Below, piece by piece: positions 52,335-61,790 of a stretch of 64,000 nt of DNA (positions are counted from its first letter, which is position 1; each line of letters starts with the position of its first letter). Below the pieces are notes generated by a model. The model did not search any database. It worked only from the letters and a program-made list of their open reading frames with translations, and was not told where the DNA came from. Made by a program: the position numbers and the translations under genes. Source of the stretch: Betaproteobacteria bacterium (lineage in GTDB: Bacteria; Pseudomonadota; Gammaproteobacteria; Burkholderiales; Casimicrobiaceae); NCBI GenBank assembly GCA_013298145.1, contig JAAFJO010000002.1, positions 62,001 through 126,000 of the forward strand, given 5' to 3'.

Positions 52335-55154
52335 ATGCCGACATCTAAATCCTCAGTCTCGATGCTCACGAAGTTTTCGATGACCCTCCTCGCAGCGTCG
52401 CTCGGCGCTTGCGCAACGGTTGCGCCACCCGCGTCACCGTCCGCCGCAGCGGAGGCGACGAAAGCGCCCGCCACACCCACTGCTGGAGCCGCGTCAGCAG
52501 CGGCTACCGGGCCTGCCGCCGCGAACGCTAGCGGCCCGCGTCCCGCTGCAGCGGCCACGCCGCCTGCCGCTGCCCCTGGCGCACCTCCTCCGCCGCGACC
52601 ATTTGCCGACGTGATCAAAGATGCGAAAGAAGACAAGGGTTTCTTCACGACTTGGCACAAAGATGACAAGGTTTGGATCGAGATTCCCGAATCAATGTGG
52701 GATCGCCCATTCTTTTTCTCTGTGAACGTGACGAATGCCATCGGCGATGCGGGCATCTTCGGCAACCAGATGGGTGGCTACTTGGCCACAGGTCGCGGTT
52801 CGTACATGGCGAGTTTCCGCAAGTTTGGCACGCAAGGCGTGCAAATGATTGCGCGCAACACCGCATTCACCGCGGCTGAGAAAACGCCAGCAAAGGCGAT
52901 GCTCGAGCGCGCCTTCTCCGATTCGCTGATCGGCACCGCAGCCATTGTGAGCGCGCCGCATCCTGAGCGAAAGAGCGTGTTGATCGAAGCAAACACGCTT
53001 TTGATTAATGATTTCCCTTCCGCGGCATCTCGCCTCGAGCAAGCCTATCGCCAGCCGTACGCGTTTGATCGGGCGAATTCGAGCATTGAGCGCGCGAAAA
53101 ACAACGACGCTGAGACCGGCTTCAACATTCGCGCGCATTACAACCTCGCAAAGGTTGTATTGCCACCGCCAGTTCCGAATCCGTCGGCACCGCCATCACG
53201 TCTGCCAACAACGCTGCCTGACGTGCGCTCGATGTTCTTCGGCTTCTACTACGGCTTCTCGAAGCTGCCCGAACAGCCGATGCGTCCGCGCCTATCGGAT
53301 CCGCGCGTGGGTTACTTCTCCACGGCAGTCGCCGACTATTCGAATCCTGATCTTCGCGATCCGCGCGCGCGCCACATCCACCGCTGGCGCTTAGAGAAGA
53401 AGGATCCGGCGTCAGCGATGAGCGAGCCGAAAGAGCCGATTGTGTTCTGGCTCGATAAAAACGTGCCGGTGAAATATCGCGAGATCGTCACCGCAGGTAT
53501 TTTGGAATGGAACAAGGCGTACGAAAAAATCGGCTTCAAAAACGCAATCGTTGTCAAACAACAGGCCGACGACGCAGATTTTGATACCTCGTCCACGCGC
53601 CATGCATCGATTCGCTGGGTGGCAGGGCGCGGCATCCAATTTGGTGCGCGCGGGCCATCAAAAGTTGATCCGCGTACGGGTGAAATTCTTGATGCTGACA
53701 TTGAGATGAACGAGGATTTAACGCGGGTCTATAACGCACGCCAGAGCGAAGATCCACCACGCCCCACCACGTTTGATCGCATGTTCTTCAACTCAACCGA
53801 GTTTTGCAGTTACGCTGGCAGCAAGTTGAACGAGACCGCGCTTGCGCTTGATTTGCTCGTGGCGCGCGGCGATTTCGAATACGGTTCAGCGGAAGCCGAA
53901 AAGTTTGTGATGGATGCGGTTAAAGACATCACGACGCACGAGGTTGGCCACACGTTGGGCTTGCGTCATAACTTCCGCGCATCAACGTCCATCACACCGG
54001 AGCAGCTTCGCGATTCGAAGTTCGGTGCGGATGTCGGCATCTCTTCCTCGGTGATGGATTACAACGCGCTCAACATCGCAACGAAAGATGAAAAGCAAGG
54101 GCAGTATTCGATGATCACCGTCGGCCCCTACGACATCTGGGCGGTCGAATACGGCTATCAGCAAACCACGCCTCAAACCGAGCAAGCAGCGCTCGAAAAA
54201 ACGCTTGCTCGCGCGACGGAGCCGCTTCTGGCCTACGCGACGGATGAGGACGCTGGGTTTGGATCACTGGTAGAAGGTATCGATCCGGAAGTTAACCGCG
54301 GCGACTTGGGCAATGACCCGCTCGGCTTCTATGAGAAGCGTTTCTCTGTTGCTCGCGAACTCTGGGATCGTTGGCAGAACAAGCCGCTCCCGAATGGAGC
54401 CCAGTACGAGCAGCTTCGCCGGAATTTTGAACGTGGTTTCAACATGGTGAGCCAAGTCAGTGAGCTCACGGCGAAATATGTGGGCGGCGTCACGGTGCTG
54501 CGTGACGTGGCTGGCACGGGCCGACAGCCGCTGACCCCGATTGCTGCAGATAAACAGCGTCGCGCGCTGAATCTGCTCACGAAGAACCTCTTTGAAGTTG
54601 ATTCGTTCAAGTTCCGCCCTGATTTCGTGGGCAAACTCACGATCGATCCTGATTCGCGCTTCGATTCGTTCGATGACGATTTCGGTCTCGGCGGAATTCC
54701 CTCGGTGGATTACTCGGTGTCCAATCGGATTCTGGGTATCCAACGTGGCGCGCTCGGCCAACTGATGCGCGATAGCGTTGCTGCACGCGTGATCAACGCC
54801 CCCGAGCGTCTTGCAGACGCAAGCAAGGCATTCACGGTTGCCGAGCTCTACAGCACATTGCAGCGCGCGGTTTGGAGTGAATTGTCGAGTGCTAGCGCTG
54901 CGATTTCGCCAATGCGGCGAAATTTGCAGCGCGAGCATGTGCGGATGATGGCGCAAGCAGTCGCGAATCCGTCGCCCCGCACACCGGCGGATGCGCGCGC
55001 GCTGCAACGTGAGTTCGCGATTGATTTGCTGGGCAAGCTTCGCACCGCTGGCGCGAAAAAGGGGCTCACGATTGAGAACCGAGCCCATATCAGCGAATCC
55101 ATCGCTCTCCTAGATGCTGCACTCAAGGCGCAGGTCACGAAGGCATTGGGTTAA
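52335..55154 (+). CDS. Lipoprotein zinc metalloprotease (metzincin, DUF5117/DUF4953-like)
   Basis: A 939-residue envelope protease. Signal peptide with lipobox LGAC (Cys near residue 30), so probably a lipoprotein. An Ala/Pro-rich linker (about 32-90) precedes DVIKDAKEDKGFFTTWHKDDKVW, typical of this large zinc-dependent family. The active site THEVGHTLGLRHNF (H535 to H545) is the full metzincin consensus HExxHxxGxxH, with SSVMDYN as the Met-turn about 40 residues later. DVRSMFFGFYYGFSKLP and FWLDKNVPVKYREIVTAGILEWNKAYEKIGF are family landmarks. Function may be turnover of envelope proteins or peptides. Ends in a strong terminator. Confidence 0.9.
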   Translation: MPTSKSSVSMLTKFSMTLLAASLGACATVAPPASPSAAAEATKAPATPTAGAASAAATGPAAANASGPRPAAAATPPAAAPGAPPPPRPFADVIKDAKEDKGFFTTWHKDDKVWIEIPESMWDRPFFFSVNVTNAIGDAGIFGNQMGGYLATGRGSYMASFRKFGTQGVQMIARNTAFTAAEKTPAKAMLERAFSDSLIGTAAIVSAPHPERKSVLIEANTLLINDFPSAASRLEQAYRQPYAFDRANSSIERAKNNDAETGFNIRAHYNLAKVVLPPPVPNPSAPPSRLPTTLPDVRSMFFGFYYGFSKLPEQPMRPRLSDPRVGYFSTAVADYSNPDLRDPRARHIHRWRLEKKDPASAMSEPKEPIVFWLDKNVPVKYREIVTAGILEWNKAYEKIGFKNAIVVKQQADDADFDTSSTRHASIRWVAGRGIQFGARGPSKVDPRTGEILDADIEMNEDLTRVYNARQSEDPPRPTTFDRMFFNSTEFCSYAGSKLNETALALDLLVARGDFEYGSAEAEKFVMDAVKDITTHEVGHTLGLRHNFRASTSITPEQLRDSKFGADVGISSSVMDYNALNIATKDEKQGQYSMITVGPYDIWAVEYGYQQTTPQTEQAALEKTLARATEPLLAYATDEDAGFGSLVEGIDPEVNRGDLGNDPLGFYEKRFSVARELWDRWQNKPLPNGAQYEQLRRNFERGFNMVSQVSELTAKYVGGVTVLRDVAGTGRQPLTPIAADKQRRALNLLTKNLFEVDSFKFRPDFVGKLTIDPDSRFDSFDDDFGLGGIPSVDYSVSNRILGIQRGALGQLMRDSVAARVINAPERLADASKAFTVAELYSTLQRAVWSELSSASAAISPMRRNLQREHVRMMAQAVANPSPRTPADARALQREFAIDLLGKLRTAGAKKGLTIENRAHISESIALLDAALKAQVTKALG

Positions 55155-55183
55155 GTCACAGGCACGCCATCGCGTGCTCACCG

Positions 55184-55213
55184 AAAAAAGGCGCGGATTT
55201 CCGCGCCTTTTTT
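55184..55213 (+). terminator. Rho-independent terminator after the metalloprotease gene
   Basis: Perfect 13-base arms AAAAAAGGCGCGG (55184-55196) and CCGCGCCTTTTTT (55201-55213) around the loop ATTT, 30 bases beyond the stop codon. The A/T flanks could also let it act in the other direction. Confidence 0.9.
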
Positions 55214-55319
55214 CTTGTGCGCTTCAGCCATGAAATCAACGTCTGGCATCGGTCCGCCCAGTTTCGCGACAGGTGAGATGGCAGGGTCGCGTGGCCTGAG
55301 CAATGCGAAAATAGGGGCT

Positions 55320-56018
55320 ATGGTTTCGATTCGAACGCTCATTTTCTGGGGCTCTGCATTGGTCGCGAGCAGCTCTGTAGGTTTTGCCACCGCGCAGACG
55401 CCGCGCGAATCGCCGAATCTTGCATCGATCGATGCGCCCAACACACAGCAATTCATCCGTCTCTGCACGAACACGGCTGACCCCGCTGATTGTGGAAAAA
55501 AAGTCGAGGCGCAACAGCTCAAACAGAGCGGCGCTGATAAGGTTGCTCGACGCGACGGCAAGTTTCTCGCAATCACGATTCCGGGCGAGCCGCCGTTTAT
55601 CTTTGAGGACGTTGATTCAGAGGCGGGCCCGAATACCAGTTTCTATTCGTATTCGGCGGGCGCGGACGCCGTGGTGGTCTACCGCGCGCGCGGAGACAAA
55701 GTTGAGTTCTTACTGTTGCATCGACCGACAGGATCGGTCACTGAACTGCCCAATGAGCCGAAGTTCAACCGCGATGGCCGCTATTTCGCGACTGCTGACT
55801 TTTGTAAAGACGGTTGCGAAAATCGTTTAACTATTTGGCGAATGGAGCGGCGTGGCGCGTTGCGGGAACGTGTGTTTACGCCGCGAAATCCGTGGAGCGA
55901 CGCTGACGTTAGCTGGGCGAGCAACATTCGATTGCTAGTAGAGATTACCGAGGCCGGTAAATCGAGCGCTGTCTCGATTGATGTGAGCGACGCGCGCTGG
56001 ACAGTCCTCGCGCCGTAG
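55320..56018 (+). CDS. Secreted protein of unknown function
   Basis: A 232-residue protein starting with an ATG at 55320 and a signal peptide (residues 3-25, ending GFATAQ). The rest is soluble with two cysteine pairs (LCTNTADPADCGKK and FCKDGCENR), so disulfides made by DsbA are likely. The mid part (FIFEDVDSEAGPNTSFYSYSAGADAVVVYRARGDKVEFLLLHR) looks beta-rich. An upstream in-frame start (55215) would add 35 residues without signal character. I recognise no family. It follows the protease gene and its terminator and precedes trmB. Confidence 0.65.
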   Translation: MVSIRTLIFWGSALVASSSVGFATAQTPRESPNLASIDAPNTQQFIRLCTNTADPADCGKKVEAQQLKQSGADKVARRDGKFLAITIPGEPPFIFEDVDSEAGPNTSFYSYSAGADAVVVYRARGDKVEFLLLHRPTGSVTELPNEPKFNRDGRYFATADFCKDGCENRLTIWRMERRGALRERVFTPRNPWSDADVSWASNIRLLVEITEAGKSSAVSIDVSDARWTVLAP

Positions 56019-56126
56019 CCTTGAAAGCAAGCATGGCACAGCCTACCCCGCGCAGGGCGTCGGGCCCGCACTGCGCTTAACGAGCAATTTTGCTGTGAGC
56101 ACGCAGATTTACACAGGGGAGAAAAC

Positions 56127-56858
56127 GTGAGCGAGAACCAAACGCCTGCTGCGCCACTTGGGGCCGACTTGGGCGAAGAGGGCGTGAAAGAAAATCGCCG
56201 TATTCGCAGCTTTGTTGTGCGCGCGGGTCGGATGTCGAGCAAGCAAGAGCGCGGGCTCACCGACGGCATGCGCCGCTACGGCGTCGAATTCAAAAACGAA
56301 GCGCATGACTGGACATCGAGCTTTGGTCGTGCCGCGCCGCGCATCCTGGAAATTGGTTTTGGAATGGGGCAAACCACGGCGGAGATTGCCCTCGCGCTGC
56401 CAGATCGTGATTTCATAGCCGTCGAAGTGCACCCGCCCGGCGTGGGCAATCTTTGCAATTTGCTCGATGAAAAAGGGCTTAGCAATGTGCGCGTGGTGCA
56501 GCACGATGCGGTGGAACTGCTCACACACATGATCGAGCCGGACTCGCTTGCTGGCGTACACATTTACTTTCCAGATCCGTGGCATAAAAAGCGCCACCAT
56601 AAGCGCCGTTTGATCCAAGCGCCGCTTGTAGCCTTGCTTGCCTCACGCCTCGTGCCGGGCGGGTATCTCCATCTCGCGACCGACTGGGTGCCGTACGCTG
56701 AACAAATGCTGGAGGTATTGAGCGCGGAGCGTGCGCTCGAGAATTCTGTCGCTGACTACGCGCCAAAACCCAGCTGGCGGCCCCTAACTAAGTTCGAGAA
56801 CAGAGGATTAAAGTTAGGTCACGAAGTGAGGGATTTACTGTTTCATCGCACTATCTAA
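56127..56858 (+). CDS. trmB: tRNA (guanine-N7-)-methyltransferase
   Basis: A 243-residue SAM-dependent enzyme that methylates G46 of tRNAs. [18 protein letters not shown] near the N-terminus, the SAM loop [16 protein letters not shown] (about residues 71-86), [14 protein letters not shown] and the catalytic region [19 protein letters not shown] are all diagnostic. GTG start at 56127 with GGGGAGAAAAC upstream. Full length. The gene stands alone on the strand, with the weak hairpin at 56867-56893 after it. Confidence 0.95.
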   Translation: MSENQTPAAPLGADLGEEGVKENRRIRSFVVRAGRMSSKQERGLTDGMRRYGVEFKNEAHDWTSSFGRAAPRILEIGFGMGQTTAEIALALPDRDFIAVEVHPPGVGNLCNLLDEKGLSNVRVVQHDAVELLTHMIEPDSLAGVHIYFPDPWHKKRHHKRRLIQAPLVALLASRLVPGGYLHLATDWVPYAEQMLEVLSAERALENSVADYAPKPSWRPLTKFENRGLKLGHEVRDLLFHRTI

Positions 56859-56866
56859 TTTGGGCT

Positions 56867-56893
56867 AGCGGCGTTTTTTCGCTTTTCGCCGCT
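56867..56893 (+). terminator. Weak hairpin downstream of trmB
   Basis: AGCGGCG (56867-56873) and CGCCGCT (56887-56893) pair around a T-rich loop (TTTTTTCGCTTTT). Because the T-run is inside the loop rather than after the stem, it is not a textbook terminator. Confidence 0.35.
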
Positions 56894-57045
56894 TCTGGCT
56901 ATTGCATGTGTGAGCCGCATTTCGATGCGCCTTTCCGTCTTTGCAGGATACGGAAAACGTCTTTACCTTTGAACCGGGACTCGGCGACCGCCGACTTAGT
57001 CAAGGTAAGGTCAAAACGCCTATCCGAATCGAAAGGGAACTCACG

Positions 57046-57600
57046 ATGAAACGCACCGTTATTGCCGCTATCTGCGCGTCTGCATGCCTAGCCGCCGTCC
57101 AGGCGCAACCTCAAATCGCGCCACAAAAATTACAAGTACCGCAAAAAATCAATCCCGATGCGCTGAAGCCGCTGGTATTGCCCGATTTGGTGGTGAGCAG
57201 CATCACGTTGCGCCCGATCGGAAGCACGGGCTACGCCTATGTTTGCGTGCGCAATCAGAATCCAAGTGCCACCGGTGCGTTCGATGTGCAAGTTACGATG
57301 CAGGCGGCTGCACCCACGGGCTCACCGCCGATTTCATGGGCGGTTCTCGTTGGAAAAATTCGCTACCCAGCATTTACTGCAGGCACTAGCTTCGTGTGCA
57401 ACGATTTCATGCTGCCCGATGGCAAGATGCCAAACTGCGTGAAGGTCGTGGCAAGCGCTGACGTTGGGCGCGAGGTCGCAGAATCAAACGAAACGAACAA
57501 CTCGCGTGACGTATTGAGCACCTGTTTGGGCGATCCGCCCAAGCCGCCTGCGAGTCTGCCTCGCTTGATCGATTTGCCGAAGCTTCCGCCAAAGCCATAG
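57046..57600 (+). CDS. Secreted CARDB-like domain protein
   Basis: A 184-residue secreted protein. ATG at 57046 with an AAAGGGA ribosome site; signal peptide residues 1-21 (AAVQAQ). A Gln/Pro linker is followed by a CARDB-type Ig-like fold, marked by LPDLVVSSITLRPIG at about residue 44 and VGREVAESNETNNSRDV at about 142-158. The tail is Pro/Leu-rich (KPPASLPRLIDLPKLPPKP). CARDB domains are often cell-adhesion or surface modules. A frame upstream (56941) is open but without signal character. Convergent with the ligase gene, 39 bases apart. Confidence 0.78.
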   Translation: MKRTVIAAICASACLAAVQAQPQIAPQKLQVPQKINPDALKPLVLPDLVVSSITLRPIGSTGYAYVCVRNQNPSATGAFDVQVTMQAAAPTGSPPISWAVLVGKIRYPAFTAGTSFVCNDFMLPDGKMPNCVKVVASADVGREVAESNETNNSRDVLSTCLGDPPKPPASLPRLIDLPKLPPKP

Positions 57601-57639
57601 CGGTCTCTATCGCTTCGCACCGGCGGCGCGCGACACGCG

Positions 57640-59433
57640 TCACTTGAAATCAGTGGCGCGGAGTCTGTTGGCCGCCGAAGCAGGCAGAGTAGGCAAAGCG
57701 GGCAGAAGTGGTAAGTTTGTTTGCGACGGAAACGGCGCAAACTCACGTGCGCGGTCCACCAGATATTGCGCCCGAGCGGTGTCGTTAGCGCGTTCATACG
57801 CGCGCGCCCACGCCGTGAGCAAACGATCATCGAGCGTGGCTCGGATCGGGCGCGAGAAAAGCGTTAAAGGCGCTGTATCGCCCAAGAGCATGATTTGTGC
57901 GTAGTCACCATAGTGGCCGTAAATCGCGTGCTTTGAAGCCGTCTCCGCGCGTGCGAGGGCAACTTGGGGATCGCGTGCCGAGGCATAGATCTCCGACACC
58001 GCGCGATAACCATTAAGTGCCCATAACGCAATGAGTAGTCCGCCCGCGCAAAGCATAAGCGCCACCGCAAGCGGCCCACGGCGGATCGTCTCTGGCGCTG
58101 ACTGAACTCGCGTATTGGTTTTCTGGGCTCCGGCGTCGGCTGTAGCGCGCGACGCGCTTGCACACAGAAGTGCCAGCACAACCACGCTCGGTATCGCGAA
58201 GAACGCAAACCAAAGCGGGTACTCAAAAAGGCTTTGCGTCGCAGCAGCCAACAACATCATGAGCGCCGCGATTCGCCACGGTGCGCGCGAACGCAAGGAT
58301 GCGTAACCCACGATCCATACGAGTGCGACCATGAGCGCGGCCGCGAGTGGAATACCAAGCTCGACCGCTAAGTGAAGCGGTGCATTGTGAGCATGGTCGA
58401 AGAGATCGGAGGCGCGCGGGTTCAACGGCGTGAGCATCCAGGCAAAGGAGAGCTGGCCATAGCCCACACCCAACCAGGGCTGCGAGGAAATGAGCGCCAC
58501 CACGTTGTTCCATAAGGTGATGCGCTGGGCGACCGACAATGCGCGCACATCCTCAGAATTGGACGTGTGCGCGCCGGCTTGCAGTGTCATTGCAAGCAGA
58601 ACAAGAGTGCACGCGGCAAGCAATATCGCTGCGCAAACGAGAAAGCGTGTCCTGAAGATTTTTGATCTGTCAGCGCTCGCGCGCCGCCGCCATACATAGC
58701 CGAGAAACGCTGTGGCGCATAGCGCGGCGGCCAGCCATCCGGATCGCGAATTACTCGCCCAAAGCGCAACGGCAAATATGGCAACTATGGCACCAAGCGC
58801 GATCCGTGCGCGGCCGGGAACATTGAACAAATAGGCCGCGCAAATCGCGCCCCAAATCAGCAGTAGCGCAAACAAATTGGGTTGCCGCAAGTTGCCGTAC
58901 GGCCTATCACCTGCAGCTTCTGCAATCCAGAACGGGTGATGGAGCGACGGCGCGACAATTTGAAGCACACTAGTCACGACGTTCAACACTGCGGCAAGAG
59001 CGAGCCCAACGCAGACCGCGCTAAACACCACTTCAAGCGACCTCGCGCTGAGGCGAGCGATTGCTGCACAGCAAAGAAGCATGGTGGCTAGCGCAGCAAG
59101 CGTGGGAAAGGCAACGAACGCAGGCGTTAGCCCGAATGCCACATGCGCCAAAACGAGCAGCGCAAACACGACGACAACCACGATTAGCGCGCCGAGCACG
59201 GCAACATGCCACCCTCGTTGAGGTTTCGTGTGGCCTGTGGCCGGTGCAGGGGCGACGAACAAACAGGCGCCCACGATCCACCACAGCAGCAGACACAGCC
59301 ATTGTGCGTAGAACGCAGGCTGAGGCGGCGACTGGTACGCATAGACGAGAGGGAGTGCCGATGCGACTACAACCAGCGCGTACTGCACACGCGCTAGGCG
59401 GGACGCCGTGCCAGGGTAGCCTAGCAAATGCAT
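57640..59433 (-). CDS. PglL/Wzy-family O-oligosaccharyltransferase or O-antigen ligase
   Basis: A 597-residue polytopic membrane protein with about a dozen helices. LRQPNLFALLLIWGAICAAYLF and NSRSGWLAAALCA are typical of the N-terminal part of PglL proteins, and DHAHNAPLHLAVELGIPLAAALM with LFEYPLWFAFFAIPSVVVLALL are the Wzy_C and PglL landmarks (the conserved His, residue about 343). It would transfer a lipid-linked glycan to a protein such as pilin, or polymerise or ligate O-antigen. No glycan-synthesis or pilin gene is adjacent, so the acceptor is open. A palindromic element and the promoter lie in the gap to the divergent gene at 59707. Confidence 0.85.
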   Translation of the reverse strand: MHLLGYPGTASRLARVQYALVVVASALPLVYAYQSPPQPAFYAQWLCLLLWWIVGACLFVAPAPATGHTKPQRGWHVAVLGALIVVVVVFALLVLAHVAFGLTPAFVAFPTLAALATMLLCCAAIARLSARSLEVVFSAVCVGLALAAVLNVVTSVLQIVAPSLHHPFWIAEAAGDRPYGNLRQPNLFALLLIWGAICAAYLFNVPGRARIALGAIVAIFAVALWASNSRSGWLAAALCATAFLGYVWRRRASADRSKIFRTRFLVCAAILLAACTLVLLAMTLQAGAHTSNSEDVRALSVAQRITLWNNVVALISSQPWLGVGYGQLSFAWMLTPLNPRASDLFDHAHNAPLHLAVELGIPLAAALMVALVWIVGYASLRSRAPWRIAALMMLLAAATQSLFEYPLWFAFFAIPSVVVLALLCASASRATADAGAQKTNTRVQSAPETIRRGPLAVALMLCAGGLLIALWALNGYRAVSEIYASARDPQVALARAETASKHAIYGHYGDYAQIMLLGDTAPLTLFSRPIRATLDDRLLTAWARAYERANDTARAQYLVDRAREFAPFPSQTNLPLLPALPTLPASAANRLRATDFK

Positions 59434-59459
59434 AGATTACTAGCTGAACTGACCATTTA

Positions 59460-59521
59460 ATTGGGGCTAGACGAAAGAAAAGATGAAACCAATCTATCAA
59501 TATTCAATCGACTAGCCCAAT
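59460..59521. repeat. Intergenic palindromic element (ATTGGGGCTAG/CTAGCCCAAT)
   Basis: Arms ATTGGGGCTAG (59460-59470) and CTAGCCCAAT (59512-59521) enclose 41 AT-rich bases. It lies in the gap between divergent genes, 27 bases upstream of the ligase start, so it is not simply a terminator. Related copies are at 37005-37068, 46699-46746 and 4091-4153. Confidence 0.65.
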
Positions 59522-59706
59522 CAAAATAGCTGTTTAAGCGAAATTCTATAAATCGTTACGTCGCTGTCTCCGCACTGCGACAAGTACTGTTGCATCGAGC
59601 GCACTTTGTGTGCACCGCCGCTCAGGCAGACCGCGAGTCTTATGTGGCGTGAAACAATTATCCTTTAGCGGTGTTTCGCGTCACTAGCCTAATCAATATC
59701 GTATCA

Positions 59707-60651
59707 ATGCGCATTCTTAACGGCTTCTTCAGCGCGCTTCGCGCACCATGGCCCGCCCTCTGGCGGGCTGCGGCGTTAGGATTAGTGTGCGTGAGCGCCT
59801 CGCTCTCTACGCCAGTTGCCGCTGCGCCAATTGGATATTCTGTTCGAAGCGACGCTGACGATAACCTTTACCGAATCGATCTCTCAACGGGTGTGGCCAC
59901 GTTGGTCGGCCCGTCAGGTTTCAGCAAAATCGAAGGCATGGCAATGAGCCCTGCCGGCAGCCTTTACGCAGTTGACCCGCAGGCAAGCTCTCCTCAATTG
60001 CTTCGCTGCTCGACTGTACCGAGTAGTAGCGCGTTATGCGCTCCTGTCGGAGCGACTACGCTCGGGATCGCGCCAAGTACTTCGCCGGTCGGGTTGGCGT
60101 TTTTGCCCAATGGTGAACTCTATCTGGCGGTGAACGCCACCATCTACTTTGTCAATCCTACAACCGGTGCAGCCGTTAACCGCGGGTCCCCAGGCAGTAT
60201 TGCGATTGCGGGTATGGCTGGAACAGCCCCAACCCCAAGCTGTGCAAGCGGACTGTTCGCGCTAAGCGCAAACGCAAACCCAGCCTCGCTCTACTGCGTC
60301 AATACAACCACGGGAGCGCTGACCTCCCTCGGTGCCGTTACACCGTCGTCGTTGGACGCGGGATTCGATGCTGATCGCACCACGGGTCTCTTGTGGGAAA
60401 TCACCAACGGCAATCCATCACAAGCGTTCTCTATCGATCCCGAAACGCGCGCGACCTCGGCGCCCGTCGTCGTAACCCGGGAAGGGGCGCCTATTGGCGG
60501 CTTTGAAGGCTTGGCAGTCGAGCCGTCCCCGGCAGCCGTCGCGGCCCTGGACCCTTTTTCAGTGCCCACGCACGGCGCGAGTGGTGCGGCGTTGCTCGGA
60601 CTGCTCATTGCGCTGCTTGGTTTGCGCTCAACGCGTAACGCTCGCCGGTAG
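59707..60651 (+). CDS. Secreted repeat-type protein with a VPT-type C-terminal anchor
   Basis: A 314-residue secreted protein. An ATG at 59707 begins a long signal peptide (to about residue 40, ending PVAAAP); a GTG 36 bases upstream is in frame. The mature part resembles a beta-propeller or DUF4394-like repeat domain (DDNLYRIDLSTGVATLVG, LYAVDPQASSPQLLR, NATIYFVNPTTGAAVN, ASLYCVNTTTGALTSLG). The C-terminus is FSVPTHGASGAALLGLLIALLGLRSTRNARR: a VPT-like motif, a helix and a basic tail, resembling an exosortase or IPTL-type sorting signal. It therefore shares a sorting-signal type with the large protein at 23661. Function unknown. Confidence 0.75.
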   Translation: MRILNGFFSALRAPWPALWRAAALGLVCVSASLSTPVAAAPIGYSVRSDADDNLYRIDLSTGVATLVGPSGFSKIEGMAMSPAGSLYAVDPQASSPQLLRCSTVPSSSALCAPVGATTLGIAPSTSPVGLAFLPNGELYLAVNATIYFVNPTTGAAVNRGSPGSIAIAGMAGTAPTPSCASGLFALSANANPASLYCVNTTTGALTSLGAVTPSSLDAGFDADRTTGLLWEITNGNPSQAFSIDPETRATSAPVVVTREGAPIGGFEGLAVEPSPAAVAALDPFSVPTHGASGAALLGLLIALLGLRSTRNARR

Positions 60652-60928
60652 CGCGTCCACTTCGCCTGCCGTGTAGGAGCCCTAGACGACTCGGCTAGCC
60701 CCAAAGCACGTGTAGCGCGACGACGGAGACGCGCCACATTTCAGACCCGTTCGGGTGTGAGTTCAGTGCATTCGGCAAAAGCGGCTCCGGGTCTGGGTTA
60801 GAAGCCCTTGCGAAAAGTTTGTTTGATCGGCTCCGTCGCCGCACCACAGCAGCCTTCACGTGTCACTTGCCAACTTCGCGCACACCGAATGTAAACCGCC
60901 GCACTCAGCCAAAAAGTGGTCACACGCC

Positions 60929-61720
60929 CTAGCTGAACAGTGATCGAAGTGCCATACCTGGGTCTTCAGCGCGCATGAACGCTTCGCCCACCAGAAAGCT
61001 GTTGACGCCGTGCTCGCGCATCAACGCGACGTCAGCAGTGGCGAGGATTCCGCTTTCGGTAATCACGGTTTTGTCCGACGGTATCTGTTCGAGCAGGCTG
61101 ATCGTCGTTTGGAGTGAGACATTGAATGTGCGCAAATCGCGGTTATTGATTCCGATGAGTGGCGTGGAAAGTGTGAGTGCGGCTTCCAGCTCATCGGCAG
61201 CGTGCGATTCAACGAGCACATCCATATTGAGCTCATGCGCGAGCGCTTCGAGCGCGAGCATTTGGTTCCATTCAAGCGCGCCGACGATCAGCAAGATGCA
61301 ATCTGCGCCCATCGCGCGCGCTTCATACACTTGATAGGGATCGACAATGAAGTCTTTCCGGATCACGGGAAGTGAACACGCTTCGCGCGCCTGCTTCAAA
61401 AAATCAAGCGAGCCCTGGAAATAATCGCGATCTGTTAAGACTGACAAGCAAGCCGCGCCGCCCGCTTCATAACGCTTCGCAATGTCGGAGGGCACAAAGT
61501 TTTCGCGCAGTACGCCTTTGCTAGGGCTCGCTTTCTTGATCTCTGCAATAACCGCCGATTGCTTTGCGCCAAGTTTGGTCCACAGTGCGCCAGCAAAATC
61601 GCGAACATTTTCGCGCATCGCTTCTGCCTCAGCACGCATCGCGAAGAGCGATTTTGATCGCATCGCGACCGCGATCTCCTCATGCTTTGTTGCAACTATT
61701 TTGTTGAGAATGTCAGACAT
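60929..61720 (-). CDS. trpC: Indole-3-glycerol phosphate synthase
   Basis: A 263-residue TIM-barrel enzyme that closes the indole ring in tryptophan synthesis. [20 protein letters not shown] (about residues 55-74) holds the catalytic lysine and substrate-binding residues; [33 protein letters not shown] and [14 protein letters not shown] are conserved too. The ATG at 61720 has a GGAGAAATTG site. It follows trpD on the same strand, 70 bases apart. A standalone enzyme, not fused to TrpF. Confidence 0.96.
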   Translation of the reverse strand: MSDILNKIVATKHEEIAVAMRSKSLFAMRAEAEAMRENVRDFAGALWTKLGAKQSAVIAEIKKASPSKGVLRENFVPSDIAKRYEAGGAACLSVLTDRDYFQGSLDFLKQAREACSLPVIRKDFIVDPYQVYEARAMGADCILLIVGALEWNQMLALEALAHELNMDVLVESHAADELEAALTLSTPLIGINNRDLRTFNVSLQTTISLLEQIPSDKTVITESGILATADVALMREHGVNSFLVGEAFMRAEDPGMALRSLFS

Positions 61721-61790
61721 CAATTTCTCCGCGAATCTCGTTCAATGCGTGCGCTGGCGTTCGCTCAGCATGGGCTAGCATTTCCCTGAA

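Noticed and set aside
54264..55088. A 274-codon minus-strand frame inside the metalloprotease gene
   Set aside because: Shadow of a well-supported gene; composition is typical of reverse-strand GC-rich DNA.
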